DNA of 64,000 bases. Source: Dicyema japonicum. Taxonomy: Eukaryota; Dicyemida; Rhombozoa; Dicyemidae. This document shows positions 34,617 to 47,249 of the stretch, in pieces. The translations under genes were made by a program, and so were the position numbers. Position 1 is the first letter of the stretch. Each line of letters opens with the position of its first letter. Under the pieces are notes generated by a model. The model ran no database searches, was not told the DNA's origin, and was given only the letters and a program-made list of their open reading frames with translations. The stretch is taken from the NCBI GenBank assembly GCA_011109175.1, contig RDEW01000020.1:371273-435272 (forward strand), read 5' to 3'.

Positions 34617-34709
34617 TATCCACAAGAAACTATTTAAATATGAAATTTATTTTTAATAAAAATTTTAATTAGAGATTATCACATTTATTTTTATTTATAG
34701 GGAAGAAGC

Positions 34710-34835
34710 AAGGACACACACAAGAAAAAAAAAGTGAAGATCATTCCTTGGTTCGATTAGTTAAAATTAACTGTTCTTAACTTAAATAAAGTGTGTGTCC
34801 TGCCTATGCGGAGCAATGGCTCTTGTGAAAAGGCT
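34710..34835 (+). mobile_element. tRNA-derived SINE, 5'-truncated copy
   Basis: Only the 3' 126 bp from GGACACACACAAGAAAAAAA to the CTTGTGAAAAGGC tail, then (TTA)n. Directly followed by a family-2 repeat. Confidence 0.85.
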
Positions 34836-34852
34836 TTATTATTATTATTATT

Positions 34853-35110
34853 AGGGAAGAAGCAAATTCCTTGCCGCGTGGCGTCATGTGATCCACCTGT
34901 CCAGGTGGCGCCCAGTGTCTGGCCGACACGAAAAAGGATCATTTGCTCTCTCCCACTTTACTGGAGGGTTTTCACAACTGCAAGTATGGACGTCTTTTTC
35001 CTTTTATGTTGATTCCGGATGTACTCTGCTTCTGTATAAGTGGAAACTGGATACACTTAATTAGTTGTTTACTTTAACTTCTTTCTCGGTGTATCCGGGG
35101 TTAATAAATA
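34853..35110 (+). repeat. Interspersed repeat family 2, 5'-truncated copy
   Basis: From GCCGCGTGGCGTCATGTGAT to GGTGTATCCGGGGTTAATAA. Lacks about 60 bp of the 5' part seen at 48231. It abuts the SINE, with GGGAAGAAGCAA on both sides of the SINE fragment (34700 and 34853). Confidence 0.8.
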
Positions 35111-35404
35111 AGCAAATTCCTAAAAGCGTCTCATTTATACAGGAGTTGGACCGATAATGGAGCATTTGAGGAGAAATCGAGAGATGCTGGAGGCCTAATT
35201 AGCGAGTTAATACTTTCTTTCTTGGTGGTCTTGGGGTTTTAAAAATAAAATAAATTCATACAGGAAATGTGTCGGCTCTCGTAAGCAACACCGAGAAAGG
35301 ATGGGACGGCTGCTTAAGGAGACTGGGATCACCTGCCGGCCACCCATTCGCTTTTATTTTGTCTGAGATTCTTGGTTTTAAATAAATAAAATCCTAAAAG
35401 CCCT

Positions 35405-35880
35405 CTGTAGTTAATTTGTCTAACTTCTTCCTGAACGATATGCCCACCCATACCATCGACGATACAATGTTTCTCAATATACTGGGGTATAATCTTCGCA
35501 TTAAGAGACCAGTGTGTTCACACTGTGGCTGCCTACTTGGAGATATATTTATTCCACCTGAGCAGTTGGCTTATGAGAAACCTATTCACCAACTGAGGAA
35601 CTGGACCAACATTTTGTACAAAAATACTCATTCGACTTTTAATGGACCGCAGGGCTTTCATTCTGGCAGCCTCGTCCCCTCACAATGGTGCTTGGCTGAA
35701 CGCGTTCTCATCATCGTCAACTGATTCCCTTCTGGAACAGGACGTTCTCTCATCCATGACGTTAGGATCTGTTGTGGACTGCAAAGGACTTCATCCACTC
35801 TCTTGCCGTGTCAGTAGAGATCGGTTCCTGAAAATGCAACATCAACAGGGTTGTGAAGCGCTCTCTTGAGGCAGCTAGAT
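35405..35880 (+). mobile_element. LINE post-RT domain fragment (family W)
   Basis: Plus strand: FILAASSPHNGAWLNAF, then LLEQDVLSSMTLGSV, then KGLHPLSCRVSRDRFLKMQH. This order (APHSG-WL, L.D..+...LRLG, GLH.LSC..S.GR..RH) is the conserved block between the RT and the DTLA domain in this LINE group. Confidence 0.65.
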
Positions 35881-37830
35881 TCCCGTCGTCTTGGAACCGG
35901 TGGCCTGGATCGTGAGATGGAAAGCGCCAACAAATGTTCGAACCGGGGGAAATGCTTTATTTTGATGAGGCTTTTACCGACTCCTTTTTCCAGTCGAGAT
36001 TTCCTTGTTACATGTTGTAGGGGGGATTCTAGGACTTTAGATAATTTCAAGATAAAAAATGCGACAGCATCTCCACAAGATTCCATGTACAGCTCGTTGT
36101 TTTCGAGACGAGTGGAGTCTTCGGGCCCAAGATCGCGTGGGTTAATGATTTTGAAAGTTAGTAATGAGCGTCGGGGAACCGAATGTTAGTTTTAAAACAT
36201 TTCTCTGGCAGTTGTTAGGGGAAACAGCCATTCCATCCTATCAGCTGATTATTTTGATTGTCTTGTTACGTAATCAATTGTTTAGAAAAAAACTAACTAA
36301 CTTTTCACCACTTTTAGCTCTTAAGGATTCTCCACTTTCCAATTGAGACAACTCCTTTCGAGAAACTTGTGAAGAACGGGAACCTTACAATTTCCAAGTA
36401 ACATGAATTCCGGAACGAACATCAAACAAATGAGAGATGGTTGGGATCACCTAAAATCCGTTTAATCTCTCTTAATTTGTCTGTGATTCTCGTTTAAGTA
36501 AAAAAACCGTAAATCAAATTACTAAAAATAGAATCCTTTTTGGATGCCGGTCAGGCATTGGTGGTCCTCTAAGTTAGGTTGGTCTAATGACGCTTCTATG
36601 AATTGAATAAGGCTAAGAGCAGAAAAGAAATCCTCGACCAACTAGATGGCGAAATCGAATCAACAGCTAATACGACGCAAACGACACTAATCTCTACGCT
36701 AATTTGTTAATAGTGTCAAAGATCTCTTCATCTGTTGGGGTCATTATATTTATTGGTAATGAATATTTGATTCACTAGCAATCCCACCATTTTTGAATTG
36801 TCTTCGTGAATTTCAGCAAAAATATTCTATCGGTTTCCCTCTTTATGGGATAATATTTATAATCCTATAAACGACTCGAGAGATAACTCTACCCATTTCC
36901 AGTTACAGATTCTTCAAGATCTACACTACTTCGTTTCCTATTTATATACGTTTCCCTCATCTCACTAAGTATTTTCCTTCCTCAACAGTTGGTGGCATAC
37001 TCGTTCGATTCTAAGAATTGTCTGCCACCTCGAGACACTTTGGTTTTGTTGACTATTCTAGAGTTTCATTTTTGACCAAGAAAATCCTCAAGTTCCTGAG
37101 TTATATAGTAGGAAACGTTTAACAAAACATAAATTAAGATTATGTGAAGGAAAAAGACACAACCTTCTTCGTTATCACCTAAGAGTGATCTCAGCTTTCT
37201 TCCATGCCTCTTCTGAACCGGAATCCATATGTCTATATTTGACTTGGTTCACATATCGAAACCATTAACCAGTTCGCCAACTGAGACCTCGACCAGTCCT
37301 CGAATTGCTTCTTTGTCACTCAAGACATAGGCGATTTCAAGTTTCACTTGAGTCCTCGATTTATAGTAACAGTTTATGGGAAAGGCTGATACAGAAATCA
37401 CTCCCTTTTACTGCAAAGTTTGAATGGAGATAATTACCATATTGAAGGGGGAAATCAATAATATATATTTTGATGGAAATAATAAATTAGGGATTATTTA
37501 CATCGAGCAATTGTCCCTTAGATATGACATTCTCTAGGGGAGACATTTAATGAATACATATATAATCAATTGGCTTAGACACACAATACTTAAGCACAAA
37601 GTCAATATATTGAATTATTACTCAATAACTATGACATAACTTGGTCTCATGGTTTGTACATTAGTATAATTGGGTATGGTCTGGGTGGAATCATGACTTA
37701 CAGGAATAGCATATTTTTCAATTCCCAGTCGATAATGTGGGTACTGCTACCCGTAAAGTCGAGGATTTAAATTAATTTTCCGTCGTCAACTAGTATCTTC
37801 CACTGTTGTTATACATTCGCTGTGCTATAT
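35881..37830. other. Mostly unassigned, two short repeats
   Basis: 36448-36505 (GGGATCACCT... TTTGTCTGTGATTCTCG) resembles 35325-35385 and the GGGATCACT-type repeats near 46050 and 56600. 36530-36570 is the TTTGGATGCCGGTCAGGCAT word also at 8131 and 41195. No gene recognised. Confidence 0.4.
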
Positions 37831-39081
37831 ATGGATACTAGCTCCTTAAAGGAAGAAACCGAATACTCCAATGAGATATTAGGGTCCCCATTAGAGGATG
37901 AGTGTGTGCTACATAGAGATGAGGTCGTTTCAGTTTACATTTCAGATTGTCGAGTCTCACGTGGATTCTTATGTACTAAAAAATTATATTGCTGGGGGAT
38001 CTTACGGAAAAGTCTACAAGGCTGTACAAATGAGTACCGGAGATCAGTGGCCTTAAAAATCCTGAGGATTGAGAAATGGGAGGAATATAACAATCCAGAA
38101 TACGAGGTAACATATAGGTTGATCATTAGGCAAATATTTTGTTAAACTTGAAGAACAATGAGGGGGAGAGGCATTTCATCTACCAAATTATTGACTATTT
38201 CCACCACCAGACATTTCCTAGTCTTGTTACTGAACTCCTCTCAATAAATTTACAACAATTATTGGAAAAAGAAAAACAACTTCCAATTCATGCGATTCGG
38301 TCTATTACCTATCAGTTGGTGCAAGCTTTCTCCAAGTTGAGAGAACTAGAGATTGTACACGCTGATCTGAAACCCGACAACATCATGTTGGTGGACCATC
38401 AAAAATATCCTTATATTGTAAGGTTGGTCGACCTTTGGATCGGCCATTTACAATTACCACATAGACGAAGACTGCCACTTTCAAAATGTGTTTTACAGGT
38501 CTCCGGGATAATCTACTGTAGGGCTCCAGAGACAATTTTGGGCTTCACTGCCGACGAAAAGATCGATATGTGGTCACTTGGATGCATTCTTGCCCAACTC
38601 TTCTCAGGTTCTATTTTCTTTTCGGGGGAGAACGAATACGAGCAGGTTTGCTGTCCTCTAATTCAAGTTATGCTATATCACGAAACTTAGGGGATGCTAC
38701 CAGATTCCATGATTTATGGGGGATATAGGGCAAAGATGTTTTTCATTCTTCGAAAGAACAAAACCTGGAAATTGAAGGTAAACACGTGTCTATAGTCCAC
38801 TAGTCGAAAAAACAATATTATGCCCCCGGAGTCATCCATCCTCTGGAAAAAGAGATCGTAATGCCGGTAGTAATGACACCTCATACTAGGAATTGTCGAT
38901 GGTTTGGGATAATCTCCATAAATGGGGGATTAACGAATCTTACTACCTCGGATTCATGACAGACTATATTTTATATTATTTTTTTCTCGAAGATCTCCTT
39001 AAAGTGAATCCAACAGAGAGAATGAGTGTCCAATACGCTCAGAGTCCCCTTCCTCAACTTTTCCAATTACATGAGGGTTAA
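37831..39081 (+). CDS. HIPK/DYRK-type protein kinase, frame-broken
   Basis: Ser/Thr (dual-specificity class) kinase. ATG at 37831. Glycine loop YIAGGSYGKVYKA, ATP lysine in VALKILRIEKWEEY, catalytic loop HADLKPDNIMLVD (the His-Ala-Asp form typical of HIPK rather than HRD), metal motif DFGSA, then FYRAPETILGF and IDMWSLGCILAQLFSG, FFSGENEYEQ. The activation loop lacks the usual YLQSRYYRAPE tyrosine pair, having FQNVFYRAPE. Introns 37924-37945 (22 nt), 38107-38129 (23 nt), 38499-38521 (23 nt) and 38645-38666 (22 nt). One-base frame breaks near 38045, 38432 and 38692. The C-lobe end LLKVNPTERMSVQYA reaches a TAA at 39079, so no long HIPK tail is seen. Start is the first in-frame ATG. Confidence 0.75.
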
Positions 39082-41433
39082 TTCCAAATAGTATGGTCAT
39101 TTGCTTATGGTAGTCGGAATATGGCCTTTGATGTCATGCCTAGTTGTTATAGAGAGTCACATCAAAATGAGAATGGTTCCCTGTCTACTGAAATTGAAGA
39201 TACACAGGTTGTAATTATCTATTGTTGTTAGCCACGTGGTGATGAATTTGAGGGGTCTAAAGAAGATCAGAGTTGCAATCCTTCGTCTGAAGATCCTAAT
39301 CCTTCACGGTTGTTTTATTTATTATGTAGATGTGAGGATATTTAATTATACTTAACACTGTAATTTAATGTAACTTTCATTATTATTAGTCCTTTACTTG
39401 GGTCCTCTAAATCCTTATTCTGGATGTCTTCTGGAGACCATAAAATATACCCACTCTATTGATCTCTCAAACAGTAATTGTGTCCTTCCGAGACGGGCCA
39501 ACTTATTAATGGGTCATGCGTAGATAAGCTACCTTCCTACTTTGAAAGGACTCCTTGTAAGAGACTACATGTTAGCCACAGACTTTAGTGCTATTCCGCA
39601 CTCCCTAATTGTAGAACTTATCCTAAGTCACTTAATTAGAATGCTAGAGGTCCTCAAGGTAGAGCTTATACTGTAACTTAATTGAACCTGTCAGTCAGCC
39701 AGTAAAAATTCACGATCATATATTCTGAAGCCTCACCATGACCCTTCAGAACCTTACTCTTTCCATCCAATTTCACTCCTCTCAGTTGTTTCGAGGAGGG
39801 AATGCCTAGTACTAATTTAATCAATCCTTCCACTTTCCGATTCCCATTACACATCTTTCTAAACTCACTTAGTTCCTTGTAGGTGGAATTAATAAGCACA
39901 ATCAGTCAGAGGGAACAATTATTGTTTTAAAGCTTTCGACAGAACTTGGTGTCACGTATTTACTGACAAGATCCTCGAGACGGAGATCCCTTGTGGACGT
40001 TCCTTAATCATGTCAACTACCATTTAATGGAGTTCCTTAAAGCTCGGTTTTTTCCCAACTCTTTTTAGCGTCTAGCTTACAGACTAACCGAAATACATTA
40101 ATAATTTCGTATGCTATTTGTGTTTGTGTCAAGTTACCATGATGTCACCAACACTTCTAAATTCCTTCAAGACACCTTAATACTTGGATAAACAGTAATC
40201 TCTTGAATCTTTCTCCCGCCAAATCACTCTTAACCGTTGTTGCAACTTGAGGTCGTTAGTTTAACCTTGAACCTTTGCTAAGTAGTTATCTCATTCTCTC
40301 CAAGATACACTTCCTGTTGACACGTGGTTCCATGGGTTTATATGAGGTAAACTGCATTCGTTCTCTTCACCAAGGTCTCAAAAAATATAGGGTCTACCGA
40401 AAAAAACTAAAGTTGTACTTTTTCGAAAGAAGACAAATCACTACCCAAGTGTTCAAGTCTTGAGGGAACCAATCGTGATTTTGTCTTTCAGAACCAGTCT
40501 AAGACACAGTTAGTCAATATCCTATTGGGGTGAAGAGTATTTCGCACGATTTTTCTACACTCTTGTTTATTAAATTTGTCTCCTATCATCTGTTTAGAAG
40601 ATTAAGGAGATCTTGTAATGGTAGCTTTTTCTGGATGCAAAGATTACTCAATTTGCATATCAGAGACAGAATTGGTTGGTAGGTCGTATAAGAGCAAATT
40701 AAAAAGTGCTGATGATAATGGAGATCTTTGTGACATGTCGCTTGGTAGGACGTAACTTTTCGAGAGACTCTTTTGAGAAATTATCTATCTTTTACAATTT
40801 TTCGGAATATCTGAGTCTAAGACATACCTTGTAAGTATTTTTGTTGATAGTATTTTAGACCTCCATCAAAGTAATAGTTTTTCTGAGAAAGGAACATCTT
40901 GGATTTTGTGAAGAAAAACCTTCCAATTTCCTATAAAGAATATAACTGATGCGCACACATTTCATTATTTTGTTGAGTTTATTTCGATTATTGTCCAATA
41001 CGTTGCTTGATGAGAATGAATGAAATTATTCCAAAGACCAAGGGTGAATCCAAACTAACGAATCCCACGATCCTGACGCGATCCAGTAGACCCTTGATTC
41101 AAACAATAGTGATTCAAATGACATTATCCAGGATGCTGAAGTCGAAACCAGAACTCGTCGCCAGGGAGCGAATTGTCTCCGGGTGGAATGGAGAGATGGA
41201 TCCCTTTGAATGCCGGTCAGCTATTGGGGTCTCGTGAGTATGGAGGATCAGATTATTTATTATTATTTAAGCCAAAGAAACACCGTCTTAACCAATAACT
41301 AATATTCAGGTAATCCCGGCATCTCTCAATAATCGGGCCATTTTTTCTCGACGCTCCGACCGTGATCCCACGCATTTTCTATACGGACGGGGGTCTTTTT
41401 CCTTTCCTCTTCTAAAATTGCCTCCAGTTGCCT
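39082..41433. other. Unassigned 2.3-kb stretch
   Basis: No exon recognised on either strand. 41195-41238 carries the GAATGCCGGTCAGCTATTGG repeat word. Base composition is like intergenic DNA elsewhere in the window. Confidence 0.35.
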
Positions 41434-41700
41434 CTATGATAAACTCGAGTGCTCTGGGGCAATTTCTTTATCTGTATATTTTTCTAGTAATTTTTTTGCT
41501 CTTGACTGGATCTCTTGAATTTTTGTTAGGTTCGTTGCCGACAGGTAGATCCCCATGCAGCACATGCATAGCCTATTGTTGGCTCGACATACTGCTTGTA
41601 GAGGGTCCCGATACCTGGCGGATAAATTCCTCCACAGTTCCAAAGGAAGGCCTTTACAAAATTGATCTTCTTTGCACAGGTTGATATGATAGATTCCACA
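41434..41700 (-). mobile_element. Jockey-like LINE, C-terminal fragment
   Basis: Minus strand: LQAVCRANNRLCMCCMGIYL then SATNLTKIQEIQSRAKKLL, the N-L-x-K-I-Q-x-x-Q-x-R-x-L signature after the RT of jockey-like elements. Confidence 0.5.
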
Positions 41701-41825
41701 TAGGCTGAGAAGCAGAGGAAAGTATCAAAAGTTACTCCCAGTATCTTCTACGATTTCTTTTGTAGTATAGGTACTCCATTTAACGTGACATCAATTTTTT
41801 TGCGTTCTCATCTTTCTATTCTTAG

Positions 41826-41853
41826 TAAATTAAATTAAATTAAATTAAATTAT
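41826..41853 (+). repeat. (TAAAT)n simple repeat
   Basis: Five perfect pentamers (AAATT phase) just upstream of a stretch TTAACCCCGGCTTCG. Confidence 0.8.
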
Positions 41854-41859
41854 TAACCC

Positions 41860-43409
41860 CGGCTTCGCCATTTCTTAGTAAATAGAATGACTATGACGTC
41901 ACTAATTCATATATTTATTATTTTAATTTAAAAAATTCTCTCCATTTAATTACCTTAAATTATTTTAATTTATTTTACGTTTTTCAATAAAAATGTTTTA
42001 TTTTAAATTTTACGACGCAAAAATACTTGTTCAAGTCAATCTTTCGACTCAAGAGGGTGACTACTGCTATCACAGGTCATTTACGATCATGAGACCAATC
42101 AAAAACACAATAACACCCTTAAGGATTACCAAATAACTTCCACGGGTGACTCTTCTCATCTGAGTACAATAACACCTTGCTCAGTAACTTATGATTCAAG
42201 AAGCGACCACAACCAAATTTTTGCTGAATTTAGAAAAGGAAAGTTTCATTCAAAGGAGGTTCTTTTCCCCTCTTCAACCATAAGCGTGCAAAAACAGGCT
42301 TTACCGATTAGTTACATATTCTACCTCAAATAACCTAGAAAAAGTAATGTAGTAGAGTAGAACAACTCTCCTGCGGACCTAATAGGAATCCCATCATTTA
42401 ATGACTTTAGACTTATACACGTGCTTTTCACGGCAAGACGAAAACGTGTTCATCAAATGAAGGAAAAAGTCTGACATTCTGGAAAGCCTCTCAGGATTAT
42501 GGATGAATTATGTTTAAAAACAGTACATAGAACCATTCATCTATCCGTGTGCTTTCCGGGACCCATTCATCTTACATACCAATTTCTAGAAAATCGTGGT
42601 CGCACAGAAAAGAGCATACAAAGTATCAGAACAGTGGATTTCTTAAAGGCACAACTTTGGAATCATTAATTCGAAAAATGTTGCTAGATGTCCGTCCTAT
42701 GGGACAGTCCGGTTTGTGTGGGCCCGAGAAAGAATCACTTCACAAAGCTGAGAGCAATGGTGAATCGTGATCGGATAACTCGGTTAGTGCTGGTTTAACA
42801 GCAAACCTTGGACAAATAAATATCGACTGTTGAGGGTCTCATTTTAAAATATTAAAACAGGACGACCCAAAAATTATCAGGAGTACCTAAATTATTAAAT
42901 AAGATGATTTAGGGGTTTTCTCGTCCCTTATTTATGAGAATCAAACTTCCTAGAAAATTTGCTTAGATGCTAATTCCATAACTGGAAAAACTCCCCAGAG
43001 CGTACAATTGGGGATTATCAGAATAATGATCAATATTTCCCAAAAATGAATGACCAGGCAGCAAGTAATTGATTGGTTGGAAGACACAAGATGGATTATT
43101 GTTATTGTCAGTCATTCTGGTATATTAAATTGGATATTTAGGTTTTTTTGTACAAGTGGAGTTACTTGTTATGTCCTGGAGTCCAATATGTGTGGGTTCA
43201 TATTATGATCTCGTTGTGACATTTTGGATCCCAAACTTAAACCAAAGATAAGATACTACTCTGTCTTCTCTCAACCCTCTGATTTTGTTCAGAGTCAATT
43301 CAAGGAAAGTTTTTTCAAGAGGATAGGCATCGAAAACTTTTCCCATCCGACTTTAAAGAGATAGTTTTTTTACTTCAGTAATTATAGCTGAGCACAGACT
43401 TACTGTCAG
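41860..43409. other. Unassigned; may hold 5' exons of the MBT gene
   Basis: No clear exon. The plus-strand words SQPSDFVQSQF and FKRIGIENFSHPTL (43270-43350) could be the N-terminal arm of the first MBT repeat, but the chain is not secure. Confidence 0.3.
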
Positions 43410-43968
43410 TTTAAAGTTGGTCAGCTGATGGAGGCTGCTGACTGTGAGAATCACAGTCAAATGAGGAAAAATACTTAAAATAATCGGTCGGCGTCTTTTC
43501 CTAACTTATTTGGACGTATAAGTTATGGTACTAAACTACAGGACGAAGATGATGACCTCTACTACGTATACGATGACTGCTCAGATTCTCTACATCCCAT
43601 AAAATGGAGTCAAAAGATTGGTTTTAATATAAAAAGTATTATGTTATGTAATTAATTGAGAGACCAAAATCGGATGACACCGTTTGGGAGTGGCACAATT
43701 CGATCGTTGATTCAATTTCTTACAAAACTCCGAAAACCTGTTTGTTTGAGCCTCAAATTGGTGTGGAATTTGTCATCCTTTTGGGAATAATAAAATCTGT
43801 CTGGGAGTGATTGAACGGGTTCTTAACTATGGAGTCATTTGTGTTCAGAATTTATGCTCAGATGAGTTCTTCTACTTAAGTTTTCAGTCTCCTTATATTC
43901 TCCCAATTGGATTTTGTCTACAGAATGACATTCCCCTTGAACTTCCCAATGGTTTGTTCTTGGGATAA
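43410..43968 (+). CDS. MBT-repeat protein (L3MBTL/SFMBT/Scm type), partial
   Basis: MBT repeats bind mono- and dimethyl-lysine on histones. Two repeats are readable. First: FKVGQLMEAADCENHSQM, ILKIIGRRLFLTYLD, a 26-nt intron (43516-43541), DEDDDLYYVYDDCSDSLHPIKW (S-x-x-[IL]-H-P-x-x-W signature), SQKIGFNI. Second: KICLGVIERVLNYGVICV, SDEFFYLSFQSPYILPIGFC, LQNDIPLELPNG, ending at a TAA at 43966-43968. In the second repeat the usual I-H-P-V-G-W is I-L-P-I-G-F, so methyl-lysine binding may be lost there. Frame breaks near 43476 (A run) and 43783. The start and earlier repeats are not located. Confidence 0.65.
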
Positions 43969-44117
43969 AGATAGAATATAAGAATATTAGTGTGTTCTCT
44001 ACTGTGTTACTGTTGGGTTTAAAGATTAGTCCCCACTACTGTTTTTCTTCTGTTACATTGTTTCCTCCAAATTTGTGGAATGTGTATGAAGCTACACTCA
44101 TTAATAATAATAAAGTT

Positions 44118-44428
44118 TTTTTCACGAGAGCCATAGTATTTGATAGCTCCGCATAGGCAGGACACACACTTTATTAAGTAAAGAAACAGTTAATTTTAAC
44201 TAATCGTAGAACAAAGAATGATCTTCACTTCTTTTTTTCTTTTTCTTGTGTGAGTGTTTTTTCTAGACAATCCAGTTCCGCCGTGAGTATCCACTGATGA
44301 CGGTGTCACTCGTCAAACCCTTTTTGCATCGTAGATGCGTGGAACCTTCCACCAGGTGAACAGCAGCAAGATTCGAACGTGTATCCTAAGCCACTTAAGC
44401 CCGAAACCTAAACACTATGCCACCCGGC
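44118..44428 (-). mobile_element. tRNA-derived SINE, copy 5
   Basis: Full length, minus strand, from GCCGGGTGGCATAGTGTTTA (right) to the CTCGTGAAAA tail (left). Confidence 0.9.
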
Positions 44429-44739
44429 TCATTACTAAAAAAGAACAAATAACTATTGTGAAGGGTGGAACAATAAATTGTACAATTTGACGGGATATCG
44501 TCATCCATCGATATGGAGTATTATATCGTCATTCCAAAAAGAAGAAAAATGACGAAAACTATTATTGACCAGGATTCCTTTGGAAAAAGAATTTCAACAA
44601 GAACAAATAAAAAACGATTGATAGACAAAAAAGGCTTTAAAAAATATGTCTGGATAGGCAGGACGGAAAAAAAACAGTAAAAGTTCTAAAAGCAACTGCA
44701 TGGAATATTAACATTAAATAATCCATTGATTCACGTTAA

Positions 44740-45282
44740 ATAAAAATCCTATGTTTCTGATATTTTCGTGTATGACAAAATAAAGAAGGAAGTAACGTTA
44801 ATTGAAGTGGGGATTACCTCACAAGACCGACTAAAGCAAGTTGAAGTTGAGAAACTTCACAAATATGATTTGCTAGCAAATGAACTTTCGCTGCTCTATG
44901 AATGCCAAGTGAAGATTATTCCAGTGGTTTTGACATGGGATGGAGTTGTTTCAAGATGCTTCAAGAATCATATGGATAAATTATCTATTGAAGAATCAAC
45001 GAGGACTTACATCAATCGGTTTGTACTGAAGAGAACGCTCGAAGTATGCTCATTGAACATAAGCATGGGATGAAGGTATACAATGAAGAGTACGCCTCTG
45101 CTACCTCCCAACTTGTGGAACTGGCATGCCGTGAAGACAGCCCACTGGACTCTAACGGAGATATTTTGACTGAATATGATGTGGAGATGCGGAGTAACAG
45201 GGAGGTTATGGCACACTCTTCTTCTAAGAAGAAGAAAGAGAGATTACCAACAATCTGGATCAAAATACGCTTAATTAATTAA
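44740..45282 (+). mobile_element. LINE with restriction-like endonuclease, 3' end
   Basis: Plus strand: DIFVYDK, VTLIEVGITSQDRLKQVEVE (the D...E-x-G core of the PD-(D/E)xK nuclease of R2/NeSL-type LINEs), KLHKYDLLANEL, KIIPVVLTWDGVVSR, then a C-terminal tail with LIEHKHGMKVYNEEYA. One shift near 45040. The same 3' end occurs inverted at 55840-56200. Confidence 0.75.
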
Positions 45283-45619
45283 TTAGTTAATTTATTCGTT
45301 ATTTTTGTTATATCTGAACATGGTTTTTAAAATTTATTAATACCACGTGTAGTTTTAGTTGTGGCGGAAATTTTAATGCATTACAAGCTAAAGCATAAAC
45401 ATTAGCCAAAATTAAACTATTTAAATAATTTGATATTCTATACTCGCTTACTTTAAAATGGAACGATCATGATAAAAATCTTAATTTATAAACGGAAAAA
45501 AAGTCGAGTCCGTAATTTCGTTAACGGACTGATGAGTTTTTTAATTCTCTGATTTAAGCATTTTATATTTTCCAAATCAGGTTTTCAGATGATTCATTTT
45601 CAGGGAGTTTCTTTGTTAG

Positions 45620-45850
45620 ACGAGGAAATGTCTTTTACCTATCTTTTTACGTCGAATAGAAGGCTATCAAGTTATTCTGATGAACTATTTTTGAATGGTG
45701 AACCAATCCCAAATAAGAACAAGCCAAGATTCTGGGAGTATCATTTGACATTCTCATGACTTTCATCACACATGTGTCTAACGTAATCAGTGCATCGGCA
45801 TGACAGCTTAACTTCGTGAAGGTGCTCGTCTCAAAATTTAAAGGATCCTC
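45620..45850 (+). mobile_element. Duplicate of a jockey-like LINE segment
   Basis: Matches 47930-48150 at high identity (CTTTTACCTATCTTTTTACG... to GAAGGTGCTCGTCTCAAAAT). The flanking AAAACTGAAATTATGAGTGA segment is also shared (46250 and 48160). Confidence 0.8.
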
Positions 45851-46319
45851 AAAACGGTCATTATCAACGTTATACACTTAATTCATTAAGCCAACTATAA
45901 GTTATGGATGTGCATCATGGGGAAAAAAACTTGCCAAGACAAACATGGATAAGATCAACTCCGGCGAATCCAATATGACCTAAACAATCGCTCGAATCAC
46001 AGGACTACCAATAAGGGCAACCCAATTTGAGGGATCATCTTTCGGAGAGAAGCAGGGATCACCTGATGGCGCTTTCCTTTTAATTAGTTTAACTGATGAT
46101 TTTTGGGTTATTAATAATAATAATAACTGTAATCCCAATTCGTTGTTTCACCCAGACAGCTTCTTGCACGGGCCAATTTCCCCCGATTAATTTATATAAT
46201 TTTAATATAGAGTAATGTATTGGATAAAAATGATATTTTTTTTATATTAAAAACTGAAATTATGAGTGACTTATTAAAAACATTCAATCCCTTTAAACAC
46301 CAAAAGTTAGTTAGTTAAG
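45851..46319. other. LINE-derived and repeat DNA
   Basis: Continuation of the jockey-like copy to about 46030, then GGGATCACCTGATGGCG and (AAT)n near 46050-46130; a 70-bp segment at 46245-46310 duplicates 48155-48215. Confidence 0.45.
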
Positions 46320-46930
46320 AGCTCTTTCGCGTGGCCCTAAAAGGGGTTCGCTTGAGCCATGTTTTGCAGCCATCCTCCTCGCCATCCTCGCCCACGCCAT
46401 CTTGTTCCTGGCCCTCATTCGAACATCATCCAGATCGTCCGCTGTCACAATTTACGACTATTTTGTTCGTAGTCATCTTTTAAGCAGGTTGGAAGTGTGT
46501 TTCTTGGTCTGCCTCGAAATCCGCGACTTCCGGCGTAGTAGAAATATTCTTCCATTATTCTGTTACATGGCGTAGTCGGGTCCAGTCTGAGGATATGTCC
46601 AAATAGTCGCCATCTCGATAAAATAACATTGGTGCTGACTAGTCTGGATTTACATCGTGAATATAGATTTTCATTTGAGATTTTTCTCGGCCAAAAAATT
46701 CCAATCAACATGCGGAGTTGGTTCCTGTGAAAAGTATCTAGCTTCTCTAAATCAATTTTAGAACATGCCCATGTTCCGGAATTGTATAGCAAAATTGGTT
46801 TAACAAACGTGTCGTATAGTCTGACACGAAGTTTCAGTGATACATGTTTTTTCCTTATCCAAATTTGGTACATTTTTTGAAGTATATGGTAGCCAGCATT
46901 TTCCTTCGACAAATATCCTCAGCATCACCT
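46320..46930 (-). mobile_element. RTE-like LINE, C-terminal third
   Basis: Minus strand, largely open: LRVRLYDTFVKPILLYNSGTW, LEKLDTFHRNQLRMLIGIFW, ISNENLYSRCKS, then SRWRLFGHILRLDPTTPC, and after a break DDVRMRARNKMAWARMARRM. This order is the standard post-RT region of RTE-like elements. Confidence 0.75.
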
Positions 46931-47249
46931 AGCAGTGAGCCGAGTTTTTTTGGTATGTCTCCAGCACTCATCGTTCCTTGATTCTGCTCGTTAGACTCGT
47001 GTATAATCAGTTTTTTTAATGTTTATGCGTAAATCCCAATTCTTAAAAATACGTTCGGCTTGAAGTAAAATTTGGTCAAGTATTTCTTGGTTGGTAGACA
47101 CAAAGTCTACATCATCTTTTTCACCAGTGGAAGTTGAAAATGCCATTATATCCCAAAAACTAACCTACTCAAGCGGACAATAAAATTCCTATGATTGTTA
47201 ACAAAAAGCTTGAACCCGACTCACAGCACTAACACAGATATACAACATA
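46931..47249. other. LINE-flanking DNA, no gene
   Basis: Minus-strand continuation of RTE-like RT (LINKNW... and ADDVDFVSTNQEI words near 47040-47110) before the next insertion. Confidence 0.45.

Noticed and set aside
35866-36189. 107-codon plus-strand frame
   Set aside because: Overlaps the end of a LINE fragment and shows no domain.
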